A stretch of 64,000 nucleotides of DNA, from positions 271,509,560 through 271,573,559 of the forward strand of contig JAYESD010000001.1 of assembly GCA_036927565.1 (NCBI GenBank), written 5' to 3'. The position numbers and the translations under genes are program-made. Below are positions 9,593 to 20,297 of the stretch, piece by piece; position 1 is the stretch's first letter; every line of letters starts with the position of its first letter. The DNA comes from Tuctoria greenei. Lineage: Eukaryota > Streptophyta > Magnoliopsida > Poales > Poaceae. A model generated the notes under the pieces. That model made no database searches. It had not been told where the DNA came from and saw nothing but the letters and a program-made list of their open reading frames with translations.

Positions 9593-11445
9593 CGTCCCCA
9601 AGAAGGGGAGTGGGGCTTCACCCTCAGCCACAGCAGCTGAAGCCATGAGGGTGGAAGCTTCTGCTCCTGTCCCGGTGCCGTCCCAAGTGGTGGCTGAAGC
9701 TGCGACAGCTCCGGCGCCGGCTGTCGTGGTGATGGACCTCGACTCATCCCTAGAGGCTCCCGTGGTAGCGCCGGACCGCGGGAGTAAAGGTGCGCCAGCG
9801 GCACCTGTCCCGGAGGTTGAAGCTCCGGGTCCTGGTGTTGAGATGATGGAAGCTCCGGCCGTTGAGCCGGAAGAAGCTGTGATTCCGTCCCTAGAGCCGG
9901 AAAGTGTCGAAGCTTCGGTGGTCGAGCCGGAGGTGATTGAAGTCCCGGCGTGCGCACTGGATGTTGAGGAAGTCCCGGCGGTTGGGCCGGCTACCTCAGA
10001 AGCACCGGCCATAGAGCCGGTAGTTGTTGGAGCTCCGGCTGCAGGGCCGATTGAAGATGAAGATCTTCCGGCTCCCGAGCCGGTTGATACAGAAGTGTCG
10101 GAGCTCGAGCCCCCATCAGAGGAGGTGCCAAGGCCGGAGCCAGAAGCGGCCCCTGCTCCGGAAGTGATGACGTCGGAGGTACCCACAGCTGAGCCGGAGT
10201 GCCCTGGTGAAGTCGCTGGCTCCTTGTCTGAGGGGGTGAATGAAGACCTGGTTGGAACCAGCGGAGGAGACCCCAGCAGGTCCGGAACCTATCCCGTTGT
10301 CACTGTCCATTGACAACGCATGTTCCAATCTGCGTCAAGTTCAGCTGGCTTTCTTCCATGACAGCAAGGCTCTTGAAGAGGAGCGCCAAACCCTTAGGAG
10401 GTGGCGTAAACGGCTCTACTTCGAGACCAAGCTGGCGCAGTCAAGGCTAGCAGATGACAAAGAGTGGATCAAACGGGAGAAAGTCCGCCTGGAGTATTGG
10501 GGTAAATTATTGGATGACAGGGAGAGTATGACTCGCGCCCTCGACGCTCAATCCCGGGAGATCTACGATCAGGCCAAAGCAACCAATAGTGCGGCCGATG
10601 AACGCCACAAAAGGCTTGAGGCCATTAACACTACACTCATCAAGCGCCGAGAGGCACTTGAAGAGAGGGAGAAATGGCTCGAAGATGAAGAGCAGAAACT
10701 CCTAGAGTTGCGGGATGACGTCCTAAGGAGGGAGGAGGAGCTCTCTGAGAAGGTGGCTCAAGCTGACAAGGGCCTTGAGGAGCGCGCCAAGAAATTGGAA
10801 GAGCGGTGCGTAGAGGAGGAGAAGAGCCTGGGTGCGAGGGCAGGAGCTCCATGAACGGGAGTGTGCCCTCGTTGCCAGGGAAAAGAAAGTGAGGGGCAGG
10901 GAGAAGGACTTGGTCGACCGTTGGAACAAGATCCACCCCTGGGAGGAGGAGATCGGAAAACTCGAGAAGCGTGTTGCTGAGAAGATTCAGGAAAACGCCA
11001 AAGAAGTTGAGCGCCTCGCCCGTGAGAATTCCGAACTGGTGGCGGCCAGAAGATCTTTGGAAGAATTGAAAGGCTTGAGGACTGCGGACTCCCTACAAAT
11101 TTGGGAGTTCCTGGGCAAGGCCAACGACCGCTGACACCAATGGGCTTCAGTCCCGTGCGCCCGAATGATCCAGAGCCGGAGCCGGACCTAGCGCCGCAGG
11201 CATTGAGCTCGGCAGGTAGCAAGCTCTCCAAGGTGGGTGATGTCATCGTGAACCAATTGGAGGTTGAGGGGCAATCCCTGGCGAGGAACGTCGCAGAGTA
11301 CGTGCTGACGTGCTACACCAGCTGGAACTCCCAATTTCCTCTGGACCCGGTGCTTGAAGGTCCCGTCGAAGGAGAAGGGGAAGCTGCCCGAGCCAACGTG
11401 TCAGAGGTTGCCCAGAAGGTCGCTCAATTCTTCCATAGGGTCTAG
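9593..11445 (+). pseudogene. Tat-A ORF2, second exon (Pro/Glu repeats and coiled coil)
   Basis: The first part (9603-10313) encodes an acidic, proline-rich stretch with repeated EAPA-x-EP and EVPAVGP-like units. The second part (10240-11130) is a highly charged Glu/Arg/Lys coiled coil. The end (11101-11445) has GFSPVRPNDPEPEP, LEVEGQSLARNVAEYVLTCY and DPVLEGPVEGEGE, which align with the Tat-E ORF2 terminus. Frameshifts fall near 10240-10313, near 10850 and near 11130. The conserved C-terminus in two families suggests past selection on a protein, perhaps structural; this is inference. Confidence 0.7.
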
Positions 11446-12205
11446 GACCATCTCCGTAGTTCCCACTTGTATCCTCTCATCTTCTTCCTCAATTTTGTAA
11501 TCCCTTGTCTCCAGATGAATGAAATCCCCAAATTTTTGTGAATTCACTTTTTGTCTTCAACACTTTTGTCTTCACTTGGCCCCCTGGTAGATGTACACAA
11601 TTTGATTGTGAACATGTACCAAGAGGATATTATGTTTTGTTGAAGACTCATTTTCTTCTAACTTGTAGAGCGTAGGTCCGAAGTCTTTGATGGTGAAGGC
11701 CCCCTGAGGTCAAACCGACTACTGTCGGAGCTTAGTAGCTCCGGTAATAGTCCCTATCAACGCATAGAGCATCGACAGTTAGTCCTCCGGGGTGTCGGAG
11801 CTTAGCAGCTCCGGCACTGACCTTTGCCAACACGTAACTTGTCGACAGCAGACTCCACTTGTGGGGTCTTCTCACCATCTTTTACGTCAACGACTGACCC
11901 CCCTAGCTTTACCGGGGCTTGGTTGCTCCGGTGATGCTTGTTAACATCGATTACAAGCCATCTAGAGGAGTCGAAGCTTTGTTAGCTCCGGCTTTTCTCC
12001 ATTAACGTGTATTTTATTTTTCCTGCACACTGAAGTCAAGAAAAATAGTAAAATTCGTTTCTTGCCTATAACTTCGTCGCGGCTTACGATTCTCGAGAAA
12101 GTTTTAGGTCAAATGTGATTCTTAACACAATCGAATGTGTTGCCTTTTCATTCAGATTCAATTGTATTTGGACTCGCCTTACTTCGGCCTGCCGGGGTGT
12201 AGGTA
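11446..12205. other. Tat-A spacer between convergent ORF2 and pol, first part
   Basis: Non-coding. A T-rich stretch after ORF2 (11460-11560, with AATGAA and AATTTTTG) may be its 3' end region. From about 11575 to 12000 there are repeats with GGCCCCCTGG/GACCCCCCTAG tracts, GGAGCTTAGTAGCTCCGG and TCAACG, similar in wording to the Tat-B tandem array. Confidence 0.5.
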
Positions 12206-12546
12206 GAGTGGCGTACTTAAGGTGCTTGACCAGGCTAAGTCGATAGCACACTCTGGCCCTAGATTGGCTTGGCGACATTCAGGCGAGTGAGCCATGAACA
12301 ATATTTGAATTCAAAAGAATAGACAATACAACTCGAATCGTATATGAACCGGTCGAACTAAATTTTTTTTAAGAATTGCGCGTCTTTGTTATAGACAAGA
12401 AAGAGAAAAATAAAAAATAAAAATGTTGAGCCTGTACAAAATGAATGCACGTGGAGTCTGTTTCACCTGAAGATGTCTTTCATTATAGATCCGGGGTACA
12501 AGGGAAACAAGTACACTCTTAGGGTACAGAACCAAGCTAAGCGTGT
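12206..12546 (-). other. Paired CTTAG/CTAAG hairpins of Tat-A
   Basis: Hairpin 1 (12206-12253) has outer arms GAGTG/CACTC and inner arms ACTTA/TAAGT. Hairpin 2 (12513-12546) has arms ACACTCTTAG and CTAAGCGTGT (one mismatch). The loops in element sense, CCTGGTCAAGCACC and CTTGGTTCTGTACC, match the consensus of Tat-B and Tat-E. They lie just beyond the pol stop. Confidence 0.65.
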
Positions 12547-12577
12547 TTAATTTCTTGTTTGTCCCAGGGTAGCTAGC

Positions 12578-12687
12578 CACACTTTTAGTTCTGAGACTGT
12601 GACAAGTGTTGCATGAACTTTGTGGACCTTCCCACACTCTTAGTTCTGAGACTGTGACAAGTGTTGCATGAACTTTGTGGACCTTCC
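12578..12687. repeat. Tandem duplication of 55 bp
   Basis: Two near-identical copies (12578-12632, 12633-12687) of a segment starting CACACT(T/C)TTAGTTCTGAG and ending TTTGTGGACCTTCC. Not present in the related spacers I could compare. Confidence 0.85.
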
Positions 12688-12784
12688 GGGGAAGGTCCGG
12701 CTGTTCTCCCGGAGGAACTACCCGACTTTGTACAATGACTCTATAACATACACATCAAGTTACTCAAGACTCACCTCCGTGGTA

Positions 12785-15385
12785 TTAAGTGTAGAACTTA
12801 CGGAGGTGCTCGATGTTCCAAGGATTTGGGAGAGGTGTCCCATCCTCGGTAGCCAAGCGAACGCTTCCGGGACGGGATACTTTAATCACTCGGAAGGGTG
12901 CCTCCCAGCCGGGGGAGAGTTTGTTTAACCCTTCTCTGGATTGTATTCTCCGTAGCACCAGATCGCCTTCCTTGAGCTGTCGGTTGTGTACATGCCGCTG
13001 ATGATAACGCCGTAGGGCTTGGCGATATCGGGCATTCCGAACAGCTGCTTGGCACCTTCCCTCCTCAAGGAGGTCTAGGTCTTCACGCCGGAGCTGATCC
13101 TGCGTGGCTTCGTCGAAGGTCCGGACCCGGAGTGAACCCAAGGTGATTTCCGGAGGAAGGATTGCTTCAGATCCGTACACCAGGAAGAAGGGTGTCTCTC
13201 CAGTTGACCGGTTTGGAGATGTCCTGTTGGCCCATAAAGTGGGCGGAAGCTCTTCAATCCAGTTAGCTCCATGTTTTTTTAAGCGCTCATATGTGCGCGT
13301 CTTGAGTCCTTTAAGGATTTCAGCATTTGCTCTCTCGGCTTGGCCATTGCTTGCTGGGTGAGCTACGGAGGCGTAACAAACTTGTATGCCGAGGTCTTCG
13401 CAATATCCTTGGAATGCAGAGCTTGTGAATTGGGTCCCATTATCAGTGATGATTTTGTTTGGGACTCCATATCTGCATACTATGGACTGCAAAAAGTTGA
13501 TAGCAAATTGCTTGTTGATTGTCACAACTGGAGTTGCTTCCGGCCACTTGGTGAACTTATCAATGGCGACTTACAGGAACTTGTAACCTCCGACGGCTCT
13601 TGGGAAAGGTCATAAGATGTCCATCCCCCACACAGCGAAAGGCCATGTAGGAGGTATCATTTGTAGGGGTTGAGCTGGTGTGTGAATTTGCTTTGCATGG
13701 AATTGACATGCTTCACATTTCTTCACCAGCTCAGTTGCATCCTGGAGTGCTGTAGGCCAGTAGAAACCATGCCGAAAGGCTTTACCAACCAGCGTGCGGG
13801 AAGACGCGTGGTTCCCACACTCGCCTCCATGGATTTCTGCGAGGAGTTCGCAGCCTTCTTCCCTTATGATGCACCGCATTAGGATGCCATTGGCACCACG
13901 CCGGTAGAGATCCCCTTCTACCAGCGTGTATCTTTTAGCCAATCTGACTACCCGGTCAGCGGATACATCATCGTCAGGAAGGATGTTGTCTTTCAAGTAG
14001 CTCCGGATCTCCGAGATCCATGCATCGGAACTAGATTGAGCTTTTGAGTCTTGCGTGCTGGGTTGCTCGGAGCTCCCGGCGGCACCTACGACCCTTGATG
14101 GCTTCCATGGTAACAGGGCCATCAGGACCGTTAGCTTCGGGATGCTGATCTCGCCCCCTTCGCTCAGTTCGGCAGGCTGAGTTGTTGGCTTTGACAACCT
14201 CCGGACAAAAATTCCGTCAGGAGCCGGAGCTCCGGTTGACGCTTTCGTCGAGAGTTCGTTAGCTTCAGCGTTATGGGCACGCTGAACATGGTTCAGATCT
14301 AGGACTTCGAAATCCTTCTGAAGCCTCTGGACTTCAAGGAGGTAAGCAGCTAGCTGGAGATTATTGCAGGAACATTCACCCCTCACTTGCTTAATGATGA
14401 GCTGCGAATCTCCCTTGACCAGCAGTTGCTTAACACCATATGACAGTGCCACCTTTAGTCTGTAGATGAGCGCTTCGTACTCTGCCATGTTGTTGGTCGC
14501 CTTGAAGTCAAGGTGTATAATGTATTTCACCTTCTCCCCGGTCGGTGCAAGGAGAAGGATTCCAGCTCCGGCCCCCTGCTTCTGCATGGAGCCGTCGAAG
14601 TAGAGGGTCCAGTGAGGCTCGGTGAAGGCTGGAGCTTGATGCTTCGTCTTCTGCTCACTGGGGCCCCCAGGGTTTGATGGAGAGGGAGTCCATTCTGCCA
14701 CAAAATCTGCCAATGCTTGACTCTTGACTGCTTGCCTTGAAATAAATTCAAGATCAAATTCAGCCAATTCCGCTGCCCACTTTGCAATATTCCCAGTTGA
14801 ATTGGGATTATGCAAGATTGCTCGAAGTGGGTAAGAGGTCACCACTGAGACTTTGTGAGATTGAAAGTAATGGCGAAGCTTCCTGGGGGCAATAAGGACT
14901 GCATAGAGCAGCTTATGCACCTCTAGGTATCGAGTCTTGGCATCATGTAGTACTTCACTAATGAAGTACACCGAGCGCTGAATGGTCCGGACCCTCCCGG
15001 AGGGGTCCGGAGCTTCCTCTTCACTGACCCGGATCGTCCCGGAGGAATCCGGATTTTCTTCGGGGACCTCCGGGTCTTGGCTGGAGGAACCCGGGTCTTC
15101 TTCAGAAGTGACCTGGACCCTCCCAGAGGGGTCTGGGTCTCCTGAAGTGACATCTTGTGGATTCGAGTCTGGGAGCTGGGGCCCAGACTCGCTTTCAGGT
15201 ACCTCCGTACCCTCCCGAAGGGGCCTGGATTCCTGAGTATGAGGTAGCTCTGGTCTCTCCGCAACCAGAACCATACTGACGACTTCGTCAGTTGCTGAAA
15301 TGTAAAGCAACAAAGGCTCACCAGGGTTCGAAGCTACCAAAATTGGTAGGGTGGTGAGGAACTGTTTCATCTCCTGGAATGCCTT
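12785..15385 (-). pseudogene. Tat-A pol, C-terminal part: degenerate RNase H, archaeal-like RNase H, integrase
   Basis: One frame runs from the break at 15386-15388 to 12785, with further stops at 13610-13612 and near 13570. The first RNase H (about 15310-14750) has YISATDEV where an active enzyme has a YCDAS-type motif, so it is catalytically dead, as is usual in Tat elements. A 90-residue Pro/Ser/Asp linker interrupts it. The second RNase H (about 14600-14220) keeps YFDGS, MAEYEAL and KGDSQLI but has AEANELS where Asp is expected. Integrase follows: zinc finger HGGECGNHASSRTL..CEACQFH (about 13860-13700), core with TDNGTQF and SNGQAERANAE, then a basic C-terminus ending NIEHLRKFYT. No chromodomain. 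Confidence 0.9.
14981..15250 (-). other. Repeat-rich linker inside the dead RNase H domain of Tat-A
   Basis: About 90 residues of repeated PDPSGRV / EEDPGSSS units lie between VLVAERP and QRSVYFISEVL, the first two strands of the RNase H fold. The DNA carries repeated GGACCCCTCCGGGAGGGTCC-like near-palindromes. The frame stays open across it. Tat-C has a similar insert (63736 onward) and Tat-E a shorter one (about 31915-32115). Confidence 0.7.
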
Positions 15386-16327
15386 CTATGCTTCTTCGGA
15401 CCATTGAAATGGTCCGGACTTCCTCAATAACTTGAAGAAGGGGAGTGCCCATTCTGCCAGTCTTGAAATGAACCGGCTGAGGGCTGCTATACATCCAGTT
15501 AACTTTTGGACGTCTTTGATGCGGGTTGGTGGCCGCATGTCTTCAATGGCCTTAATCTTTGCCGGATTAGCTTCTATGCCCCGGTGACTTACCAGGAAAC
15601 CGAGAAGTTTTCCGGAGCTAACCCCGAAGACACACTTGTCTGGGTTTAGCTTTGTGCGGGTGGCCCGCAGCTTATCGAAGACAGCCTGTAAGGTGTCAAG
15701 GAGTGACTCCTTGTTCCTGACCTTGACCACGATGTCATCGATGTACACTTCCACTATGTCTCTAATGAGTTCTTCAAAAGTTTTGTACATAGCTCGTACA
15801 AAAGTTGAAGCTGCATTCTTGAGACCAAAGGGCATGGCTGTATAACAGTACAATCCATCTACTATGATGAATGCGGTATGCTCTTCATCTTCCCTAGACA
15901 TCCTGATTTGATGATACCCGGAATATGCATCTAGGAAACACAGTAATTCACACCCGGAGGTGGAATCCACTATCTGATCTATTCTAGGTAGTGGGAATGG
16001 ATCTTTTGGACATGCCTTATTTAGTGTGGTGTAGTCGATGCACATCCGAAGCTTCCCGCCGGCCTTGGGCACAACGACTGGGTTTGCCAACCATTTTGGA
16101 TGGAAGACTTCTCGGATGAATCCAGCTTCGAGTAACTTCTTCACTTCTTGTCGGATGAAGTTATGTCGCTCTACGGATTGCTTCCGAGGCTTCTGATGCA
16201 CAGGCCGGGCGTCGGGGTAGATCTTCAGATTGTGCTCAATCACTTCCCTGGGGATCCCAGGCATTTGTGACGGTTGCCAGGCAAACACGTCGACGTTAGC
16301 CCAGAGGAAAGTGATGAGCGCGAGTTC
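15386..16327 (-). pseudogene. Tat-A pol: reverse transcriptase
   Basis: After the UAG the frame continues ELALITFLW.., then VFAWQPSQMPGIP (the usual Tat start of this region). Reverse transcriptase motifs follow: KLRMCIDYTTLNKACPKD, FLDAYSGYHQIRM, MPFGLKNAASTF, YIDDIVVK (catalytic box, about 15745-15722) and GFLVSHRG. The domain is uninterrupted from 16327 to 15389. A GAG-to-TAG change at 15386-15388 stops it where Tat-C still reads EEAEKAF. It is in the same frame as the protease and the downstream part. Confidence 0.93.
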
Positions 16328-16330
16328 CTA
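16328..16330 (-). other. In-frame UAG between protease and reverse transcriptase (Tat-A)
   Basis: Minus-strand context is GACAAATAGGAACTCGCG. The same codon stands at 62657-62659 in Tat-C and 30843-30845 in Tat-E, and in each case both flanking segments are in one frame. Confidence 0.9.
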
Positions 16331-17263
16331 TTTGTCGTTCAATCCCCCCGATATACGGGTGGTCTGAGCGGCATCGGAACCAATTTGGACGACTTTGACG
16401 GGAATGTCGGTGTCGCCGCTTGGCTGCACGTGAGGTGCAGAAGTCGAGCCTCGTTGACGAATGCTCGGGGGTTTTGGAGCTTGCTCCTGCCTGGAGTCCT
16501 CCTCTTGCGCCGTGGTGAGTGCATGGAGTTCTTCCAGAGCAGTTACTCCAGCAGTACGATCTCCGCGGATCCGGAGAACGCATACTGGCGTTGGCATCTT
16601 CAACACCAGATAACCATAATGAGCAGCTGCCATGAATTTGTACAGGGCAGGCCTACCCAAGATGGCATTGAAGGGTAAGTTGATCTGAGCGACGTCGAAG
16701 ACCAACTTCTCGGTACGATACTTCTCCCGTGTCCCGAAGGTAACGGGGAGAGTAATAGCTCCGAGTGGGGTAATGGCCCCCGGACCTACTCCGGAGAAAG
16801 GTCGAGATGGGTGGAGATCCGAAGGTCGGAGTTGAAGCTTAGTAAAAGCTTCGAAGCTTATGAGGTTAAGCCCCAAACCTTCGTCTACCATGACGTGGTG
16901 GAGCTGGATGTTGTTGATGGTAGGAGATACCATCAAAGGTAACTGACCTGTTCCAACCATGCTCCGAGGGCAATCCGAAGCATCAAAAGTGATGGCTGTG
17001 TCCATCCACTTCTGATGAGGTTCCGACCTGACTGTAGGAGCTACAACAGCCATATCCCGATGCATAGTCTTGATGACGCGGCGGGAGGTGATGTCCCATG
17101 ATCCACCAAAAATGGTGTTCATGGTCTTCTGACGCTCGTTGTCAGAGACGTCAGAATCATCGTCGACGGAGGTGTAAACGGCCTTCAGGACCTTTTTGGG
17201 ATCCTGAAAATCTAACTCCTCTTCAGCTGGAGCTTCGTCGACTTTTTGCTTTCCTTCCCTCTA
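16331..17263 (-). pseudogene. Tat-A protease region
   Basis: Continues the gag frame after the TGA at 17264-17266. It contains MNTIFGGSWDITSRR, WMDTAITFDASDCP, then the aspartic-protease motif at about 16885. That motif reads VDEGLGLNLIS here and VDGGSGLNLIS in Tat-C, so Gly after the catalytic Asp has become Glu. PFNAILGRPALYKF is the family's second protease landmark (ILGRxxL). A non-conserved linker rich in Gln/Pro/Thr leads to the UAG. Confidence 0.88.
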
Positions 17264-18741
17264 TCAGAAAGGAGATTCTTCCCGGCGCTTGTTGTAGCGC
17301 TCGGCAAGGTTTTGGACCTCCCGGCAGTCTTCCAAACTGTGGCTGCCCGTTTTGTGAATTGGGCACCACACCTTGGGCTTGCTACTGTCTTCAGAAGACG
17401 GTCGAGGTCGCTTTTCGGGGCGTGGCCCCCGGCCACCTGGAGCTGCAGCAGCTGCAACATTGGATGTATCGGCCGACGGCTTCTTGCCGTTGGTCTTTTT
17501 CTTCTTCTTGCCGTTCCCGGAAGTAGCGGCTTCTTCTTTGGAGGATTTCTTGTGACCCTCCGGGGTTGGTTTGGAGTGCCTCTCACGGCCCTCCGCAGCT
17601 CTGGCACATTTGTCAGCCAAGCTGAAGAGTTCCGTGACGCTGGTGATCTCCTTGATCGCCAGTTTCTCTAGCATCTTCTTGTCCCGTACACCCTGTCTGA
17701 ATGCCACAATGACAGAGGCGCTAGAGATAGAAGGGATAGTGTTTCGTACCTGAGAGAACCTCTGGATGAATGATCGCAGGGATTCTCCCCCTTTTTGCAT
17801 GACTGCAAAAAGGTCCAGTTCAGTGCCTGGTCGGGTGTATGAACTCCCAAAGCTGGCGGTGAACTGCCGGCACAGCTCCTCCCAACTGTTGATAGAGTTG
17901 GGTGGAAGGCTCATAAACCAGGACCTGGCGGTCCCAGTTAAGGCCACTGGAAAATAATTGGCCATCACGGCCTCGTTTCCTCCAGCTGCCAAGATTGCAG
18001 TGGAGTAGATCTGAAGAAATTCGGCAGGATTGACAGTCCCGTCGAATTTTTCGGAAGGTGAGGCCGGAACTTCTGTGGCCACCTGACCATACGCAGATGT
18101 ATGGCCAGAGCTGAACAACCTCCTCCTACTCCTTCAGGAGCAGAAAGGTTCTGAGCTTCCCGTCTTTCACGAGCACGCTCAATATGGACTCGGCCGTCTT
18201 ATTGGCGGTATCGGCGATCAAGCTCCGCCCGGAGGTCATGAGTTGAGAGCCTGGATACCGTGTGAGTGCGTCGTGCCCCGGAGGGCAATGATGTCACTTG
18301 TTGTGATGCAGCACGTCTCCTGCTATTGGAAACGTGCGGACCAAGTCTACCAGACAAAGTCCACCGCTGCGACGGGGCTCGTCCTGAAGGAGGAGGACCC
18401 TGGTTGCTGAGGCGTTCGGCTGCTGCTGCAACCAAATGTTCCACATCGGCCCTCCACTGTTCCAGTGCATCCCGAGATGCATCCGGAGGTGGTGGGCATT
18501 GGAGAAGAGCACGCACTGCATGGAGCGCATGTTCCGGGTTGTCATGATTTGTCGACGCAGTGATTGACGCCGGTGCACCATCGCATTGCCCAGCTTGATT
18601 TGCTGGTGGAGGCGGTGGTGGTGGGAGTGTGACTCCTGCTGGTGCTGAGGCTCCTGCGGGTGGCTGCATATTGGAGGGATTGCCCCCAACAGCCTTAGCA
18701 GCAGGTTGACCGTTGGATGATCCAGCAGCTGAGTTCACCAT
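17264..18741 (-). pseudogene. Tat-A gag
   Basis: The start at 18741 (MVNSAAGSSNGQ) matches Tat-C at 60243. A low-complexity N-terminus of Ala/Pro/Ser with predicted disorder is followed by LRAELDRRY. The capsid-like Retrotrans_gag domain (about 18050-17600) has NPAEFLQIYSTAILAAGG, ARSWFMSLPPNSINSWEEL and SFIQRFSQVRNTIP. Then come a Lys-rich stretch (NGKKKKKTNGKK) and a possible knuckle-like CPIHKTGSHSLEDC. A 1-bp deletion near 18048, a stop near 18199 and a TGA at 17264 (CGA in Tat-C) break the frame. Gag would form particles and bind element RNA. Confidence 0.88.
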
Positions 18742-18758
18742 TCTCAAAATCTCAGGCG

Positions 18759-18776
18759 CCCCTACCTGGCGCGCCA
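18759..18776 (-). other. Tat-A primer-binding site (tRNA-Arg type)
   Basis: On the minus strand TGGCGCGCCAGGTAGGGG starts two nucleotides after the 5' LTR. It is complementary over 18 nt to a plant tRNA-Arg 3' end (..CCTACCTGGCGCG plus CCA) as I recall it. Identical in Tat-C and Tat-E. Confidence 0.82.
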
Positions 18777-18778
18777 AA

Positions 18779-19647
18779 TGTCAGTGGTTTGGAACCGGCA
18801 GATCTCCCGACACTACTAAAGTGTTAGAGGAGTTTGATGTTCGGTGTGGGCGCGCGGAGATTCAAGAAGGTGAATTGTAAATGACGCAGGAGACACAAGA
18901 GTTTACGTGGTTCGGGCCGCCTGAGCGTAATACCCTACTCCACGGGATGTGTTGATGCTGTATTGGATGTAGCAAGTGTGTCAGTGTGTCTGAACGTCTC
19001 TCGAGCGTGTCTCAACGTCTATCTCGCGTGTGTGTAAACGTCGTTGGCCTGTCTTTTTATAGTATAAGGGCAGGCCGTTACAAATTAGCCTGGCCCGACA
19101 TGTGGCCCTGGCGTTTACTAGTGTTGATACCTCTTCAACACGTTTAATTGCCCTTAATGACCGTGTAATGGGCTTTGACAACCCGTTACTGGTATTAAGG
19201 TCGTCCGATTAAGTGTCATTAATATGGTATTAATGACACTTAATCGGGTCTTGAAGTCCTCGATTCCCCTTTGAAGATCCGGAGCCGTTGCGGGGTCTTC
19301 TGGAGGTTAGAGGGTGAAGTCCGACGGTTGGACACATGGCAGCACAGGGGCACGCTGTGGAGAACAGATAGTTCCGGGGTTAGCTGACACATGTCAACAC
19401 CGGAGCTTCCCTCGGTCTGGGGTTAGGTCCGGGGATGCCACTTCAGTACATAGTTCGGAGCTTCCTCCCTTGCGGGCGGTAGCTCCGGTTTGATAGTACA
19501 CGTGGCGACCCTAGGGCTAACCATGTTGGAGAAGTGGGTCCGGACATGTCTGACATGTGGGCCTCCGAAGGTCTTCAAATCAAGTGGGTGACTTTCCCTT
19601 GATATCTTTGCAATCTCAAGGGGTATATAGTACCCAGGGTACCGACA
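18779..19647 (-). repeat. Tat-A 5' LTR
   Basis: 869-bp partner of 6690-7560. In element sense it starts TGTCGGTACCC and has a TATAAAAA promoter motif (19054-19061, minus strand) and the conserved GAGTAGGGTATTACGC..GGCGGCCCGAACC block downstream of it, at 18910-18945. Confidence 0.95.
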
Positions 19648-20297
19648 GTTACGTTTATGGTTATGGTTTGGTACTGGTTATGGATGGTATTATGAAATGT
19701 GGCAATGGATATGGTTAATGGCAATGAGAAATCTAGTATATGGATGATGGTAATGAATTATGGACTGGTATTATGATATTACTTATGGTTTATGATGGAT
19801 TTACTTCATATACATATATTATAATGCTTTCCAAATGTTTTATTGTACTTTTCAGCACTTAGCCTATATTATATTCGTCATTTGGATAAGCTACATGTCA
19901 TACTTTCCACACTTGCTGAGTACGACACGTACTCACTCTTGCAATCCCCCCACCAATAGTTGCAGGTCAGGATTGGGAGTTTAACGATGATAATGCGGAG
20001 TTCTAGACCGTGTCTACCGTCAGCTTTGCCTGTGGAGTGTTGGAGCTGCGCTATACCCTTTGTTTATGCTGCTTAGTTGGTTGAGTTTAGTTATCTGCTG
20101 CATTAGTTCAAACTTGTCATTAATATTCATTAGTGTTAGTATTCGAGGATAATATGATTTGTGTAATAAAAGTACTTAATTAATCTTGTTCTGTGGTAAT
20201 TATCTATTTATCATTTGTGAATCACTTGTGTATGTGTGCTAAACATCCTGGGCACACATACATTGCACTTGGTTCATTTTCGGAACCGAGTGTCACA

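Larger units (their letters stand above)
6690..19647 (-). mobile_element. Tat-A: complete Ty3/gypsy Tat-lineage element with antisense ORF2
   Basis: The 12,958-bp element is flanked by GTTAC at 6685-6689 and 19648-19652. LTRs of 871 and 869 bp share about 97% identity by hand count (about 27 substitutions, mostly C/T and G/A). Reading right to left: 5' LTR, tRNA-Arg primer site, gag, protease, a UAG, reverse transcriptase, a degenerate RNase H, a second archaeal-like RNase H, integrase, spacer with hairpins, an ORF2 on the opposite strand, polypurine tract and 3' LTR. Dual RNase H plus extra ORF defines the Tat lineage (RIRE2, Grande, cinful relatives). Tat-C is a sister copy of the same family. 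Several stops make it inactive as it stands. Confidence 0.95.
2482..20297 (+). repeat. Element D 5' LTR (interrupted)
   Basis: The LTR proper comprises 2482-4361, 6346-6689 and 19653-20297, since 6341-6345 and 19648-19652 are second copies of target duplications. Net length is 2869 bp. It contains the palindrome array, a TATA box at 3151, and a 3' part with the CACTTGCTGAGTACGACACG segment typical of long chromovirus LTRs. The uninterrupted counterpart of both insertion sites is in the 3' LTR, near 26970 and 27315. Confidence 0.92.

Noticed and set aside
9566..10186. 206-codon Ser/Thr/Gly-rich minus-strand ORF in Tat-A
   Set aside because: Complement of the Pro/Glu repeats of ORF2; low-complexity only.
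8056..11445. ORF2 as a captured host gene or DNA transposase
   Set aside because: The same gene sits at the same place and sense in two Tat families, so it belongs to the element. The PF04195 name includes 'transposase' but no catalytic motif is visible.
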